Below are positions 52,757 to 61,924 of a stretch of 64,000 bases of DNA, piece after piece. The first letter of the stretch is position 1. Every line of letters starts with the position of its first letter. The stretch comes from CAZBEL01 sp964628055 (lineage in GTDB: Bacteria; Fidelibacterota; Marinisomatia; Marinisomatales; TCS56). The translations under genes and the position numbers were made by a program. The stretch covers positions 14,281 to 78,280 of the forward strand of contig CAZVNL010000005.1 of the NCBI GenBank assembly GCA_964628055.1, read 5' to 3'. The notes under the pieces are model-generated. The model saw only the letters and a list, made by a program, of their open reading frames with translations. It made no database searches and was not told where the DNA came from.

Positions 52757-54055
52757 ATGTCGCCCGCAAAACCAACCCTGCACCTCATCAGCTTGGGCTG
52801 TGCTAAGAATCTGGTGGATTCGGAGATCTTATTGGGAGGCCTTAAACACCACGCCTACCACCTAACGAAGGAACCAGCTGAGGCGGATACTATAATCGTT
52901 AACACCTGCGGTTTTCTTGATCTGGCGCGGGAGGAGTCCATTGAAGTGGTCCTGCAAGCAGCCCAACTGAAAAAGACCGGGCGTCTGAAACAGTTGGTAG
53001 TTATGGGCTGTCTCTCGGAGCGCTATCCCGAGGAGTTGGCGCGGGAAATTCCCGAGGTGGACCGTTTTTTCGGTACCCATGACCACCGAGAGATCATTTC
53101 CTATCTAACCGGAAAAGACCATGACCGTGACGACCCACGTTTTTTCCGCTCCCTACTCACTCCCCGGCACTATGCTTACTTGCGTATTGCGGAAGGATGT
53201 GACAACGGGTGCTCCTTTTGCAGTATTCCCCTCATGCGTGGTGCGCAAAAAAGCCGACCGTTAGGGGAAATTGTCGCCGAAGCCCAAAAGTTGCTGGACT
53301 TGGGGGTCAAGGAACTACTGGTCATCGCCCAGGACACAACTTCTTATGGCTGGGACCTACCGGAAAAGGTTTCTCTATCGGAGGTAATCACCGCTTTAGA
53401 CCGGCTTACAACCGAAGAGTACTGGATTCGGATTCATTACACGCATCCGGCTCATATTTCCCGGGATATCATCACAGCCCTGGCGAAGGCCACCCATGTT
53501 TGTCGTTATTTGGATATTCCCGTGCAACACGCCTCCGATCGTATTCTTGCCTCTATGCGTCGGGGGTTGAATAAGAAAGGGATACGCCGGCGAATCCGAC
53601 AACTATGCGAGGCGATTCCAGAGATCCGCTTAAGGACCACACTCATTGTGGGGTATCCGGGAGAAAGCGAGGCGGAATTCCAGGAACTGCTGGACTTTAT
53701 CACGGAGATTCAGTTTGATCGACTGGGGGTATTTACCTATTCGGAAGAGGAAGGTACTTTAGCAGCCCAACTGCCCGACGATATTCCCCGAACAGTGAAA
53801 GATGAACGGAAGGCTGCCGTCCTGGAACTACAAGCTGATATCAGTGCCCGAAAACAGGCTGCTTTGGTGGGGACGACGATGAAAGTGCTCGTAGATGAAA
53901 CCAGCCCCGCGGGCTCCCTGGGAAGAACAGAATTCGATTCACCAGAAGTGGATAACCTGGTACACATTACGGGAGCTGTCCCCAAGGGTACGTTCCTCCC
54001 GGTGAAAATTGAAAGCAGTACCCCTTATGACCTGTATGGAAATCCTTTATTCTGA
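52757..54055 (+). CDS. rimO: Ribosomal protein uS12 methylthiotransferase RimO
   Basis: 432 aa radical SAM enzyme that methylthiolates an Asp of ribosomal protein uS12. The N-terminal UPF0004 domain has three cysteines for the auxiliary cluster, in 'ISLGCAKNLVDSE', 'NTCGFL' and 'GCLSERY'. The radical SAM motif CxxxCxxC is in 'EGCDNGCSFCSIPLMRG', and 'IPVQHASDRILASMRRG' follows. A C-terminal TRAM domain (~365-432) ends the protein. 'SLGCAKNLVDSE' with 'HYTHP' distinguishes RimO from MiaB. It ends the plus-strand run; the SDR remnant converges on it. Confidence 0.95.
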   Translation: MSPAKPTLHLISLGCAKNLVDSEILLGGLKHHAYHLTKEPAEADTIIVNTCGFLDLAREESIEVVLQAAQLKKTGRLKQLVVMGCLSERYPEELAREIPEVDRFFGTHDHREIISYLTGKDHDRDDPRFFRSLLTPRHYAYLRIAEGCDNGCSFCSIPLMRGAQKSRPLGEIVAEAQKLLDLGVKELLVIAQDTTSYGWDLPEKVSLSEVITALDRLTTEEYWIRIHYTHPAHISRDIITALAKATHVCRYLDIPVQHASDRILASMRRGLNKKGIRRRIRQLCEAIPEIRLRTTLIVGYPGESEAEFQELLDFITEIQFDRLGVFTYSEEEGTLAAQLPDDIPRTVKDERKAAVLELQADISARKQAALVGTTMKVLVDETSPAGSLGRTEFDSPEVDNLVHITGAVPKGTFLPVKIESSTPYDLYGNPLF

Positions 54056-54095
54056 AAGCCGTGCAATAGTTTTAGCGTAGGTTTCGAAGACGGAT

Positions 54096-54877
54096 TTATC
54101 GGTCTTCCTGCATGGCCCAATGAGCCAGAGCGGTTGTGGCGCGACGGGGGAGAAAATTAGTGAGCGAGAGGGTAAATTTCTTCACCATTCCAGGGACCAC
54201 ACTCGCGCGCCGACTAAACATCGCTTCCAAACCGATGTGGGTTACCCGGGAGCTATCCATCATGGTCAATCGCTGAAAGAAGTTAGGTTTTTTCCCGGTC
54301 ACCTTGAAGAATTCCGAGTTTGTCACTCCCGGTGAGAGGACAGTACAGGACACGCCGATAGAATGGAGTTCCCGGCGTAACGCGAGCCCAAAATGAAGTA
54401 TAAAACTCTTGGCAGCGGCATAAGAAGCGTACCAAGGGGTGGGTTGAAAAGCGCCGATGGAAGCCACGAATAGTAAATACCCTGTTTGTCTATCTACCAT
54501 CTCTTTCAGGAATAAATGGGTGAGTTGAACAACGCTGGTGATATTCAGTTGTAATAAAGACAACTGGTGTTGGAGATCGGTTTTGTGGAAGGGACCATAC
54601 AAACCCGCCTCGGCGTTGTTAATGAGGATGTCAATGGGAATCTCCCTGTCCTTAAGGGTTTGGTAAATCTCCCGCGGGGCGTTAGTGTTGGTCAGGTTGC
54701 TGGGGAGAACCAGGATATCCACATCGTAACTGGAGAGGATTTCCTGTTTTACTTGGTTCAGACGCTGTTTCCAGCGGGCCACTAATACCAGGTTCCATGC
54801 TTTTGAGGCTAAGTGACGGGCGAAGTCGGCTCCCAGTCCACTGGAAGTGCCGGTGATAAGGGCATATTTTTAGTCAT
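54096..54877 (-). pseudogene. Short-chain dehydrogenase/reductase with an apparent frameshift at its 5' end
   Basis: The continuous frame encodes an SDR: 'ILINNAEAGLYGPF', 'YASYAAAKSF' (Tyr-xxx-Lys) and 'VLSPGVTNSEFF'. It can be followed upstream through 'YALITGTSSGLGADFARHLAS', the Rossmann TGxxxGxG motif, to an in-frame TAA (54870-54872). The only suitable ATG (54877-54875, complement) is one base out of phase. One extra A in the A5 run (T5 at 54867-54871 on the plus strand) would restore Met-Thr-Lys-Lys-Tyr-Ala-Leu-Ile-Thr-Gly and a ~260-aa enzyme. The first in-phase start otherwise is GTG 54782, which would lack the cofactor motif. Either a real mutation or a base-call error in the homopolymer explains it. 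Confidence 0.82.
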
Positions 54878-54948
54878 AAAACGGGTGTTCCAGTTAAAAA
54901 GACACAATCATCCGAGCCTAAAATCCCTTTATGCCTCGCTCCGTTAGT

Positions 54949-55440
54949 CTATTGGTTATCTCGGTTTTTGGTGGAGTCTACCGGTTGCTTTCTGGTGCTG
55001 GGTGAATGGATCACCACCGTGCGGGCAAGTTTGTCGTGCCAGCCCTGTTTACGTTTGTCAAAGGCAACCCAGAAAAGTCCTAGACCCAGAGGTAGCGTAG
55101 AAACATAATATCCCAAATAACGGATAAAGTACTGGAAGGAAGAGGGTTTGGCTCCCGTGCGGGCATCTACGATTTTGGCTTTGATGGCCATTTTGCCTGG
55201 GGTGGCAGACTTAGTAAACCAAAAGACGAGAATGGCTATCACGGGAAACACCCAGGTAAGGAGGTCTCCCCACAGACCGGAGATGGCTTCTCGATCAAAA
55301 AAATACGCCAGACCGTAGAATTTTAAAATAGGGGGTATGATAATGGCGCATAGAAGCGCTGAATCAATAATCGCCGCTAGAACTCTTAACCAAAAACCTA
55401 CGTAACGGACCTCCTGTTCCGGTTCTTCAGAACTACACAT
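54949..55440 (-). CDS. RDD family membrane protein
   Basis: 163 aa with three hydrophobic segments. The conserved elements are near the N terminus ('VGFWLRVLAAIIDSALL' with the Arg and Asp of the RDD name), 'TPGKMAIKAKIVDARTG' in the middle, and 'RKQGWHDKLARTVVI' near the end. RDD proteins are widespread small membrane proteins; some are Na+/H+ antiporters, most are uncharacterised. It lies 71 nt upstream of the SDR remnant on the same strand and is divergent from the sensor kinase. Function cannot be deduced. Confidence 0.88.
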   Translation of the reverse strand: MCSSEEPEQEVRYVGFWLRVLAAIIDSALLCAIIIPPILKFYGLAYFFDREAISGLWGDLLTWVFPVIAILVFWFTKSATPGKMAIKAKIVDARTGAKPSSFQYFIRYLGYYVSTLPLGLGLFWVAFDKRKQGWHDKLARTVVIHSPSTRKQPVDSTKNRDNQ

Positions 55441-55831
55441 ACAAATAAGTTAACCGTATTCATGGGTTCCACGCAAACTGGCAATAGCCCGGGAGCCTAT
55501 TAGGGATCCATTTGTAAGCCTACCCTTTACTCTTACTTATAAAGACACATGGGAACTAATACGGAACAGGGAGTTGGGAATTTCGTTTAAATAACGCTAT
55601 TTTGAACTCATCTGGAGATTCCTTCCCCATAAAAAAGGCGGGTTTAATGTTAATCCCTGATGGTTTAGTAACACACCTCATAGTTAAAACTAATATAAAA
55701 GAGGTCTCTGATACCGGTATAGATTATGTGCGAGAATGGCGTTCCTTGTCCCTTAAAAGAAGTTTCCATCAAAAAAGATTCTATTTAATTTTTTCGTATA
55801 GTTGTGGGTCTAATCTCCTGAAAGGAGACGA
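55441..55831. other. Divergent intergenic region between RDD protein and sensor kinase
   Basis: About 390 nt, the longest gap in the window, A/T-richer than its surroundings. It should hold promoters for both directions; 'TATAAAG' (~55538) and 'TATAGT' (~55797) are possible -10 elements, but I see no well-placed -35 partner. A 77-codon open frame (55602-55835) has no protein-like features and is not accepted. The strong AAAGGAG before the kinase lies at ~55817-55823. Confidence 0.5.
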
Positions 55832-58800
55832 ATGAAGCTGCCACCACCGAAAACCTTATATCAGCAAATTTTACTTTCTATCATCGGCATTTTCATGGCC
55901 GTCATGGGGTTTAAGGGTATTTTTGACTATTTTGATTATCGGGATACCATGTTACGCATTAGCGAGGAGCAGTTCAATCTTACCAATAACAACATGGTTG
56001 ACGTAGTGGAATTTTTAATGTTAAATAATCATTCTGAGAAAGTGGCTCCGCTTCTGGAACGAATGCAAACCATTGAAGGGGGGAATAAGTTAAATATCCT
56101 CACTCGCGATGGACGTAGGGCTTTTTACCATCTCGCTGATTCCACCAAGGTCCCGGTCACTATCTCTTCAGATGATAAATATTTCAGACGGGTAATAGAA
56201 AAAGTAGAGCCGGTGCGTATTAAGAAGGGGAGCGGGCTGAATAAAACCATTACCTATTTATCCCCCATACTCAACCGTCAACCATGTCAGCGGTGTCACG
56301 ACCCGGCCCAAGCTGTGAATGGGGTATTGCAAGTTACTTTTTCCCTTGCTCCTCTGGAAAGAGCTTTGGAACGCCATTTTCGTCACACGATGGTATGGTT
56401 CATTGGTACGATTATCATTTTTTGCATCGCTCTATTTGCGGTGCTCCACAAGATTGTAAAGAAACCTTTAAAAGCCATTATCGAGACGATTCGCGCCATC
56501 ATGGCCGGGGATTTATCACGGCGAATTCGACCTCAACGACGGAACGAAATTGGCGAATTAGCAGTGGCCTTTAACCAGATGACGGATGAACTGGAAAGGG
56601 GTAAGAACCGTCTTCGACAGCGGGCGACTGTTTTGGAACAGAGAGTAAAGGAGCGAACGGCCGAGCTGGAGGAGCGGGTGAGTGATCTTAACCAGGCTCA
56701 TCGGGAGTTGGAAAACCTGTTGGAGGACATCACGGCGGCGAAAAGCCAGGCCGAAACTTCCCGGGCTAGCGCCTTGAAACACGCCCGACGATTGGAAGCC
56801 CTGAACGAAGCTACCCAAGCCTTGATAACCTCCCTGAGTTTCGATGAAGTGGCTCAAACCTGTACCCACTTGGCCCGGCAGTTGGTGGACGTAGATAGCG
56901 CAACGTTGTATTTAACGAATCATGAACGCAAACTATTAGAACCGAAAATCGCGGATATGGAAAAGTATCGTAAGGAGGTGCTATCGCTGCCACTCCATTT
57001 CGGGGAAGGGATTACCGGCAGTGTGGCCCAGACAGGGGTCGCGGAATTTGTGAACCGGGTGGATCTCACCGACCAGGGCAAACAAGTCCCCGGTACACCC
57101 GTTGAACCACAATCTATCCTGTGTGCTCCGCTGACGACCGATAGTAAAATAATGGGTGTGTTGGCTCTTAGTCGGTTTGGCGAACGAGAGTTTGATCAAG
57201 ATGATCTGGTATTCGTGGAAAATTTGACCAATATCAGCACCGTAGCCATGGAAAAAGCCCGCTTGTACGAATCCGTTTTGCAATCCGAAAGCGAGTACCG
57301 CGCCTTGATTGAGTCTGCTGTGGAAGCAGTCATTGTTTTAGATGAAAAGAGCAGGATAGTGATTTGGAATGAAGCAGCTACCAGAATTTTCGGCTATACA
57401 GAGAAAGAAATATTGGGGCAATCTGTTCGCAAACTGCTCACCTCTGAGGAAATTTTTAAACGCCACGCAAAAGAGATTAGACAATTCCTAAAAACGGGTA
57501 AGAGCGAATTCTTAAATGAGCTCAATGAGGGGTGTATGCGCCATAAAGAGGGACGTTTAGTGAATGTAGCCTTTTCCCTGAGTGCATTACGGACACTCCA
57601 GGGCTGGCGGTTCACGGCCTTTGTGCGGGACGTTACCGAGATTAAACGTATGCGCCGAGAAGTGGACCGGTTAGCAGATTTCCCACGGGAGAGTCCCCTC
57701 CCCGTAGCGGAAATGAATGTTGCAGGAGAGTTGCAATACCTCAACCCAGCCGGCGATGCCCTGTTGGAACGGTTGCACCTAACCCGACAAGAAATCGATC
57801 AAATATTGCCGCAGAATTACCGCCAATTAATACGTACTGCTCTTGAAAAAGGTGTCGATATTTCTTCACAGGAGGTCGCTTTGCAGGAAATGGATCTATT
57901 GTGGTCTGGACATCCCTTAAAAGCTATGGGACTGGTACATTTCTGGGCTACTGATATTACCGAACTGAAGCGAATTCAAAGGGACTTGATTGAGGCCAGA
58001 GAACGGGCAGAAGTGTCGGATCGTCTGAAAAATGCATTTTTAGGGACCATTTCACATGAGGTACGGACACCTCTAAATGTTATTTTGGGTTATAGTGACC
58101 TCCTGGCCAGTGCTAGTGAGGGTCGCCTGACTTCAGAAGAACAGGAATTTTTACAAGCCATTAAGGATAGTGGTGATCGTTTGAAACGCCTCATTGATGA
58201 CCTCCTGGATGTTTCCCTCATTGAAGCGGATAAAACGGTGTTGCATAAAATTCCCCGGACGGGGGACGAGTTGGTTCAAAAAGCCGTGCGCGAAATTCAG
58301 TTAGCAGCAAAAAAGAAAGACCTTAAGGTGGATTGCCACCTTCAGGCAGAAAAGACAGAAATATTAGTAGACGGTCCTCGCTTTCAGCAAGCGTTAGGGA
58401 ATATTCTGCAGAATGCGGTGAAGTTCACGCGGGAAGGGGGTATCACGATCACAACCGGTGTAAAAGAGGGGCTGTTCCAGGTTGCAGTCGAGGATACGGG
58501 TATTGGGATTCGGGAGGATTTTAAACCCTACTTATTCACGTTGTTCCGTCAGGCAGAGGAGGGGTATCGCCGTAGTTTTGAAGGGGCCGGTTTAGGATTA
58601 TCCATCAGCCATCGGCTCATCCGGGCTATGGATGGACGCATTGAAGTTGAAAGCCAGGAGGGGAAAGGGTCCACTTTCATTGTGTCCGTACCTGTTTTCA
58701 CCCAGCGACCCCAACAGGGCCAGGCGTTGGAAACTCCCGTTAAAAAAGGGGGAGCGGAACTAAAGAAAATTGAAACCGAAAAAACGGCGCAGCCGGAAGA

Positions 58801-59191
58801 CCAACCTCGCATTTTTGTCCTGGAGGATAATCCCGCCAACCAGCGCTACATCGCGTTTTTATTGAAAAAGTTAGGTTATAATGCGAAGGTTGTAGCCCAT
58901 GCCGAAGAGGCTTTAAGCATCTTGGAAACTGAGCCTGCAGATTGCCTATTGGTGGATATCAGTTTAACCGAAGGTATGTCGGGGGTGGATTTTTTAAAGG
59001 TCATTCGGAAAAAGCCGCCTTTTGATCGGTTACCTATCGTCGCCGTGACGGCCCATGCCATGCGCGGACAGAAAGAACAGTACCTAAGAGACGGTTTCGA
59101 CGACTACCTGGCCAAGCCCTTTACCATGCGGGAACTTGATGATCTATTAAAACGGGTGCTGAAGTTAGAGATGAAAAACGGAGGAAGTTAG
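55832..59191 (+). CDS. Hybrid sensor histidine kinase with periplasmic heme-c-type motif
   Basis: 1119 aa. TM1 (~13-33) and TM2 (~187-207) flank a periplasmic sensor domain holding one CxxCH heme-attachment motif, CQRCH at 152-156. HAMP (~208-262), a coiled coil, GAF (~330-480), PAS (~485-610) and a second PAS-like region (~615-715) follow. HisKA has the phospho-acceptor His742 in 'GTISHEVRTPLN', then comes HATPase_c (~845-960, 'VEDTGIGIREDF', 'GAGLGLSIS'). The C-terminal receiver (~990-1112) has acceptor Asp1042 and 'VAVTAHAM'. The layout fits a redox or gas sensor passing phosphate to an internal receiver and on to an HPt protein; the convergent HPt gene is the obvious partner. Confidence 0.93.
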   Translation: MKLPPPKTLYQQILLSIIGIFMAVMGFKGIFDYFDYRDTMLRISEEQFNLTNNNMVDVVEFLMLNNHSEKVAPLLERMQTIEGGNKLNILTRDGRRAFYHLADSTKVPVTISSDDKYFRRVIEKVEPVRIKKGSGLNKTITYLSPILNRQPCQRCHDPAQAVNGVLQVTFSLAPLERALERHFRHTMVWFIGTIIIFCIALFAVLHKIVKKPLKAIIETIRAIMAGDLSRRIRPQRRNEIGELAVAFNQMTDELERGKNRLRQRATVLEQRVKERTAELEERVSDLNQAHRELENLLEDITAAKSQAETSRASALKHARRLEALNEATQALITSLSFDEVAQTCTHLARQLVDVDSATLYLTNHERKLLEPKIADMEKYRKEVLSLPLHFGEGITGSVAQTGVAEFVNRVDLTDQGKQVPGTPVEPQSILCAPLTTDSKIMGVLALSRFGEREFDQDDLVFVENLTNISTVAMEKARLYESVLQSESEYRALIESAVEAVIVLDEKSRIVIWNEAATRIFGYTEKEILGQSVRKLLTSEEIFKRHAKEIRQFLKTGKSEFLNELNEGCMRHKEGRLVNVAFSLSALRTLQGWRFTAFVRDVTEIKRMRREVDRLADFPRESPLPVAEMNVAGELQYLNPAGDALLERLHLTRQEIDQILPQNYRQLIRTALEKGVDISSQEVALQEMDLLWSGHPLKAMGLVHFWATDITELKRIQRDLIEARERAEVSDRLKNAFLGTISHEVRTPLNVILGYSDLLASASEGRLTSEEQEFLQAIKDSGDRLKRLIDDLLDVSLIEADKTVLHKIPRTGDELVQKAVREIQLAAKKKDLKVDCHLQAEKTEILVDGPRFQQALGNILQNAVKFTREGGITITTGVKEGLFQVAVEDTGIGIREDFKPYLFTLFRQAEEGYRRSFEGAGLGLSISHRLIRAMDGRIEVESQEGKGSTFIVSVPVFTQRPQQGQALETPVKKGGAELKKIETEKTAQPEDQPRIFVLEDNPANQRYIAFLLKKLGYNAKVVAHAEEALSILETEPADCLLVDISLTEGMSGVDFLKVIRKKPPFDRLPIVAVTAHAMRGQKEQYLRDGFDDYLAKPFTMRELDDLLKRVLKLEMKNGGS

Positions 59192-59283
59192 CTGCGGATG
59201 ATTGAGCCTGGTTTTAAAAGCAGTAAACTTTTTGGTGGTAGAATAGTAATGCAATTGGGTAAATGGGTGGGTAAAGAAAAGTT

Positions 59284-59586
59284 TTAGTCTATAGAAACTT
59301 TAAAGCGGGCTTGTTCTTTCGACAGTAAACTCTCAAACTCCTCAAAGATTTTTTGCACCTCGGCCGGCTTATTTTCGATGGCGGCTTTTTCCAGAATACC
59401 CCCTAACCGGGTGAAGTCGTCATAACCATAGCCGCTTCCGGTCCCTTTTAAGTCGTGGCCGAATTTACGTAGTTTATCCAGGTCCGCGAGGTTCGTCTTT
59501 AACTTCTGTACCGATTCGACTAGATATTCCAGATAACTTTTAATTAACTCCCTGAATTCAGGGTCGTTGAAGAGTTCATTTTCCAT
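59284..59586 (-). CDS. Histidine phosphotransfer (HPt) domain protein
   Basis: About 100 aa, a single four-helix HPt domain. The phospho-acceptor His is residue 44 in 'FGHDLKGTGSGYGYDDFTRLG', where HxxKG is the family signature. ATG 59586 follows a GTG at 59589; GGGGGT lies upstream. It relays phosphate from a hybrid kinase receiver to a response regulator. It converges on the hybrid kinase gene with 92 nt between stops. No response regulator with an output domain is nearby, so the end point of the relay is unknown. Confidence 0.9.
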   Translation of the reverse strand: MENELFNDPEFRELIKSYLEYLVESVQKLKTNLADLDKLRKFGHDLKGTGSGYGYDDFTRLGGILEKAAIENKPAEVQKIFEEFESLLSKEQARFKVSID

Positions 59587-59851
59587 CACTATTTACCCCC
59601 AAAGTCGTTTAGTTTTATGTCCACCTTTTTATGGAAAATACGGTTATTCTTAGCCAGATTCAAGCCACCAGGCGTAGAATTTGATTTTCCCAGTTAGAAC
59701 AAGGGTCAATTCGAACTAGTCTTCGAAGATGTAATTAAGGTTTATCGGCTGTTTTTTCGTCATCAATCATGAACTTTCATTTTGGAAATGGGTCTTAATA
59801 ACCACCAACTTCTGATATCTGATCCTAATCGTTAACAGAGGAGTACCCAAC

Positions 59852-61015
59852 ATGGATTCTAACGAAATGTCCTTGGATACTAAACTCATCCATGCCGGTG
59901 AGCCTAAACGGCGTTTTGCCGGTGCCGTGAATGTCCCTATTTTTCAATCGTCCACCTATGAATACCGGGGACAGTCCAGTTATCATGACATCACCTATAT
60001 TCGGTTAAATAACACACCTAATCATGAGGTGTTGCATCAAAAATTGGCCGCCCTGGAGAATGCCGAGGAGGCCATAGTGACCGCCAGCGGCATGGCCGCC
60101 ATTTCCACGACCATCCTGGCGCTGTTAGCAACAGGTGACCACCTGTTAGCTCAGAGCTGTCTTTACGGGGGGACGCACCAATTCCTGACACGCGATTTGA
60201 ATGGCTTTGGCATCGCTTATGACTTCATCAATAGCGATGATCCTGACGATTGGGCAGCGAAACTACGGCCAAATACGAAGGCTGTCTTGGTAGAAACACT
60301 GACTAACCCCTTGTTGGAAGTCGCCGACTTGGTGGGGATTGTAGCGTTTGCTCGGCGTCATGACCTAATCACGTTGGTGGATAACACGTTTGCCAGCCCG
60401 GTGAATTTCCGACCGGCTGAGTGGGGTTTTGATTTATCCATCCACAGTGGTACCAAATATTTGAACGGCCATTCGGACATTGTTGCCGGGGCGGTCATTG
60501 GGAAACGGGAACTCGTTAAGCAAGTCACACGCAAATTGAATCACCTGGGCGGGACACTGGATCCCCACGCCTGTTTTCTACTGCAGCGAGGCTTAAAAAC
60601 CTTGGCCTTAAGGGTGCGTTATCAAAATGCCAGTGCCTTAAGAATCGCCACCTTTTTGCAAGACCACCCCACCGTTGAACGCGTATTCTATCCCGGTCTT
60701 GAAACGCATCCTCACCATGCCCGCGCCCGAGAATGGTTTGACGGGTTTGGCGGTATGTTGAGTTTTGAGTTGAAGGGTTCCGTGGCACAAGCTCAGCAAT
60801 TGATGGACCGGTTGGAAATGCCCATTTCGGCGCCTAGCCTGGGTGGCGTAGAAACTCTAATCACGCGACCGGCAACCACTTCCCACTCGGGGATGAGCCC
60901 TGCTGAACGCGCGGCCCTGGGTATTACCGACGGGCTATTGCGACTCTCCGTGGGAATCGAAACCACGGAGGATCTAATCGCCGACTTTAAACAGGCTTTC
61001 GACGCAATCGAGTAA
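59852..61015 (+). CDS. PLP-dependent trans-sulfuration enzyme (cystathionine/methionine gamma-lyase family)
   Basis: 387 aa, Cys/Met metabolism PLP enzyme of fold type I. The cofactor lysine is in 'SIHSGTKYLNGHSDIVAGAV' (Lys near 205). 'TASGMAAISTTILALLATGDHLLAQSCLYGGT' binds the phosphate, and 'PTNPLLEV'-like 'TLTNPLLEVADL' and 'RPATTSHSGM' are standard. It could be cystathionine gamma- or beta-lyase, methionine gamma-lyase or O-acetylhomoserine sulfhydrylase; sequence alone does not separate these. AGAGGAG precedes ATG 59852. The ~260 nt upstream hold no recognisable SAM riboswitch. Enamine by-products of such enzymes are RidA substrates (ridA at 33468). Confidence 0.9.
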   Translation: MDSNEMSLDTKLIHAGEPKRRFAGAVNVPIFQSSTYEYRGQSSYHDITYIRLNNTPNHEVLHQKLAALENAEEAIVTASGMAAISTTILALLATGDHLLAQSCLYGGTHQFLTRDLNGFGIAYDFINSDDPDDWAAKLRPNTKAVLVETLTNPLLEVADLVGIVAFARRHDLITLVDNTFASPVNFRPAEWGFDLSIHSGTKYLNGHSDIVAGAVIGKRELVKQVTRKLNHLGGTLDPHACFLLQRGLKTLALRVRYQNASALRIATFLQDHPTVERVFYPGLETHPHHARAREWFDGFGGMLSFELKGSVAQAQQLMDRLEMPISAPSLGGVETLITRPATTSHSGMSPAERAALGITDGLLRLSVGIETTEDLIADFKQAFDAIE

Positions 61016-61074
61016 TAATTATTCTATGGACTAATGGGAAAGGTATTGAGGCCCTGGATGGGGTCAATGCCTGA

Positions 61075-61896
61075 TTATTCATGGGGGTCGCTGAGGACTT
61101 TTGCTTTTATTAAGGTGTCGATTTGCGGACGGGTGATGGAGAGCAGCGCGGCGTGTAGGGCACTGTTGGAAGCTAAAATTTGTTTATCGTAAATAGAGTA
61201 CGGATCACCCCGCATGGTGGTTACTATTCCCCCAGCTTCCTGGACCAGAAGCACGCCCCCGGCGGTGTCCCAGGGGTGAAGATCCAGTTCCCAAAAGGCA
61301 TCAACTTTCCCCGACGCCACGTGGCAAAGATCTACCGCAGCCGATCCTAAACGGCGTACCCCCTGGGTCAGATCCGTTAATTGTTTAAATAAATCCATGT
61401 TAGTGTGCCAGAGATGATTATGTTCGTAGCCGAAACCGGTTACCAGGAGAGCCTGGGATAGCTCTTTCACCGGGGACACGTGAATGGGTTTCTCGTTACA
61501 AGTAGCGCCGGCTCCTCGAACAGCCGCGTAAACATTATTCAACGGCAATTCCACTACGACGGAGACTTGAGGTTGGTCCTGAGCCCATACACCGATAGAA
61601 ACGGCATACGAGGGGTAACCGTGGACGAAGTTGGTCGTACCGTCTAAGGGATCGATGATCCAGGTGCAATCCCCTGAGGTAGTAGATTTACCCGATTCTT
61701 CAGCCAAAATGGTATGCTGAGGGAAATGATCCCGGATGACGGTGATGATACGCGCTTCGGCGCGGCGATCGGTGTCGGTGACTAAATTGGTCCGGCCCTT
61801 GTGGTCTACCTGGTGGGGTTGGTCGGCGGCCGCCAGGATGATTTTCGTGGCCTCCCGGGCGGCTTGCAGCGCGACGGTGAGTAAATGGTGCCTCAT
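61075..61896 (-). CDS. Inositol monophosphatase family protein
   Basis: 273 aa Mg2+-dependent phosphatase of the IMPase/SuhB family. The metal ligands are visible in 'ILAEESGKS' (~residues 63-71), 'WIIDPLDGTTNFVHGYP' (~80-96) and 'DLHPWDTAGGVLLVQEAGG' near residue 215. 'LVTDTDRRAE' precedes them. It hydrolyses inositol phosphates or related sugar phosphates and in bacteria may also act in rRNA maturation (SuhB). It is convergent with the trans-sulfuration gene and lies 28 nt downstream of the AGCS symporter on the same strand. Confidence 0.93.
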   Translation of the reverse strand: MRHHLLTVALQAAREATKIILAAADQPHQVDHKGRTNLVTDTDRRAEARIITVIRDHFPQHTILAEESGKSTTSGDCTWIIDPLDGTTNFVHGYPSYAVSIGVWAQDQPQVSVVVELPLNNVYAAVRGAGATCNEKPIHVSPVKELSQALLVTGFGYEHNHLWHTNMDLFKQLTDLTQGVRRLGSAAVDLCHVASGKVDAFWELDLHPWDTAGGVLLVQEAGGIVTTMRGDPYSIYDKQILASNSALHAALLSITRPQIDTLIKAKVLSDPHE

Positions 61897-61924
61897 TTAA
61901 AGCGCATGGTAAACCGGTAAATGC

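Noticed and set aside
54086..54107. GAAGAC/GTCTTC hairpin at the rimO-SDR junction as a terminator
   Set aside because: It has a 10-nt loop, no T run, and overlaps the end of the SDR frame.
55602..55835. A 77-codon plus-strand frame upstream of the sensor kinase
   Set aside because: It has no Shine-Dalgarno, no domain or signal features, and ends over the kinase start; it is more likely leader or promoter DNA.
59590..59851. Search for a SAM or other sulfur riboswitch before the trans-sulfuration gene
   Set aside because: No conserved SAM riboswitch core was found by eye; only a good Shine-Dalgarno before the start.
61045..61067. Imperfect ATTGA...TCAAT hairpin between convergent genes as a terminator
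   Set aside because: The stem is broken by mismatches and there is no T tract.
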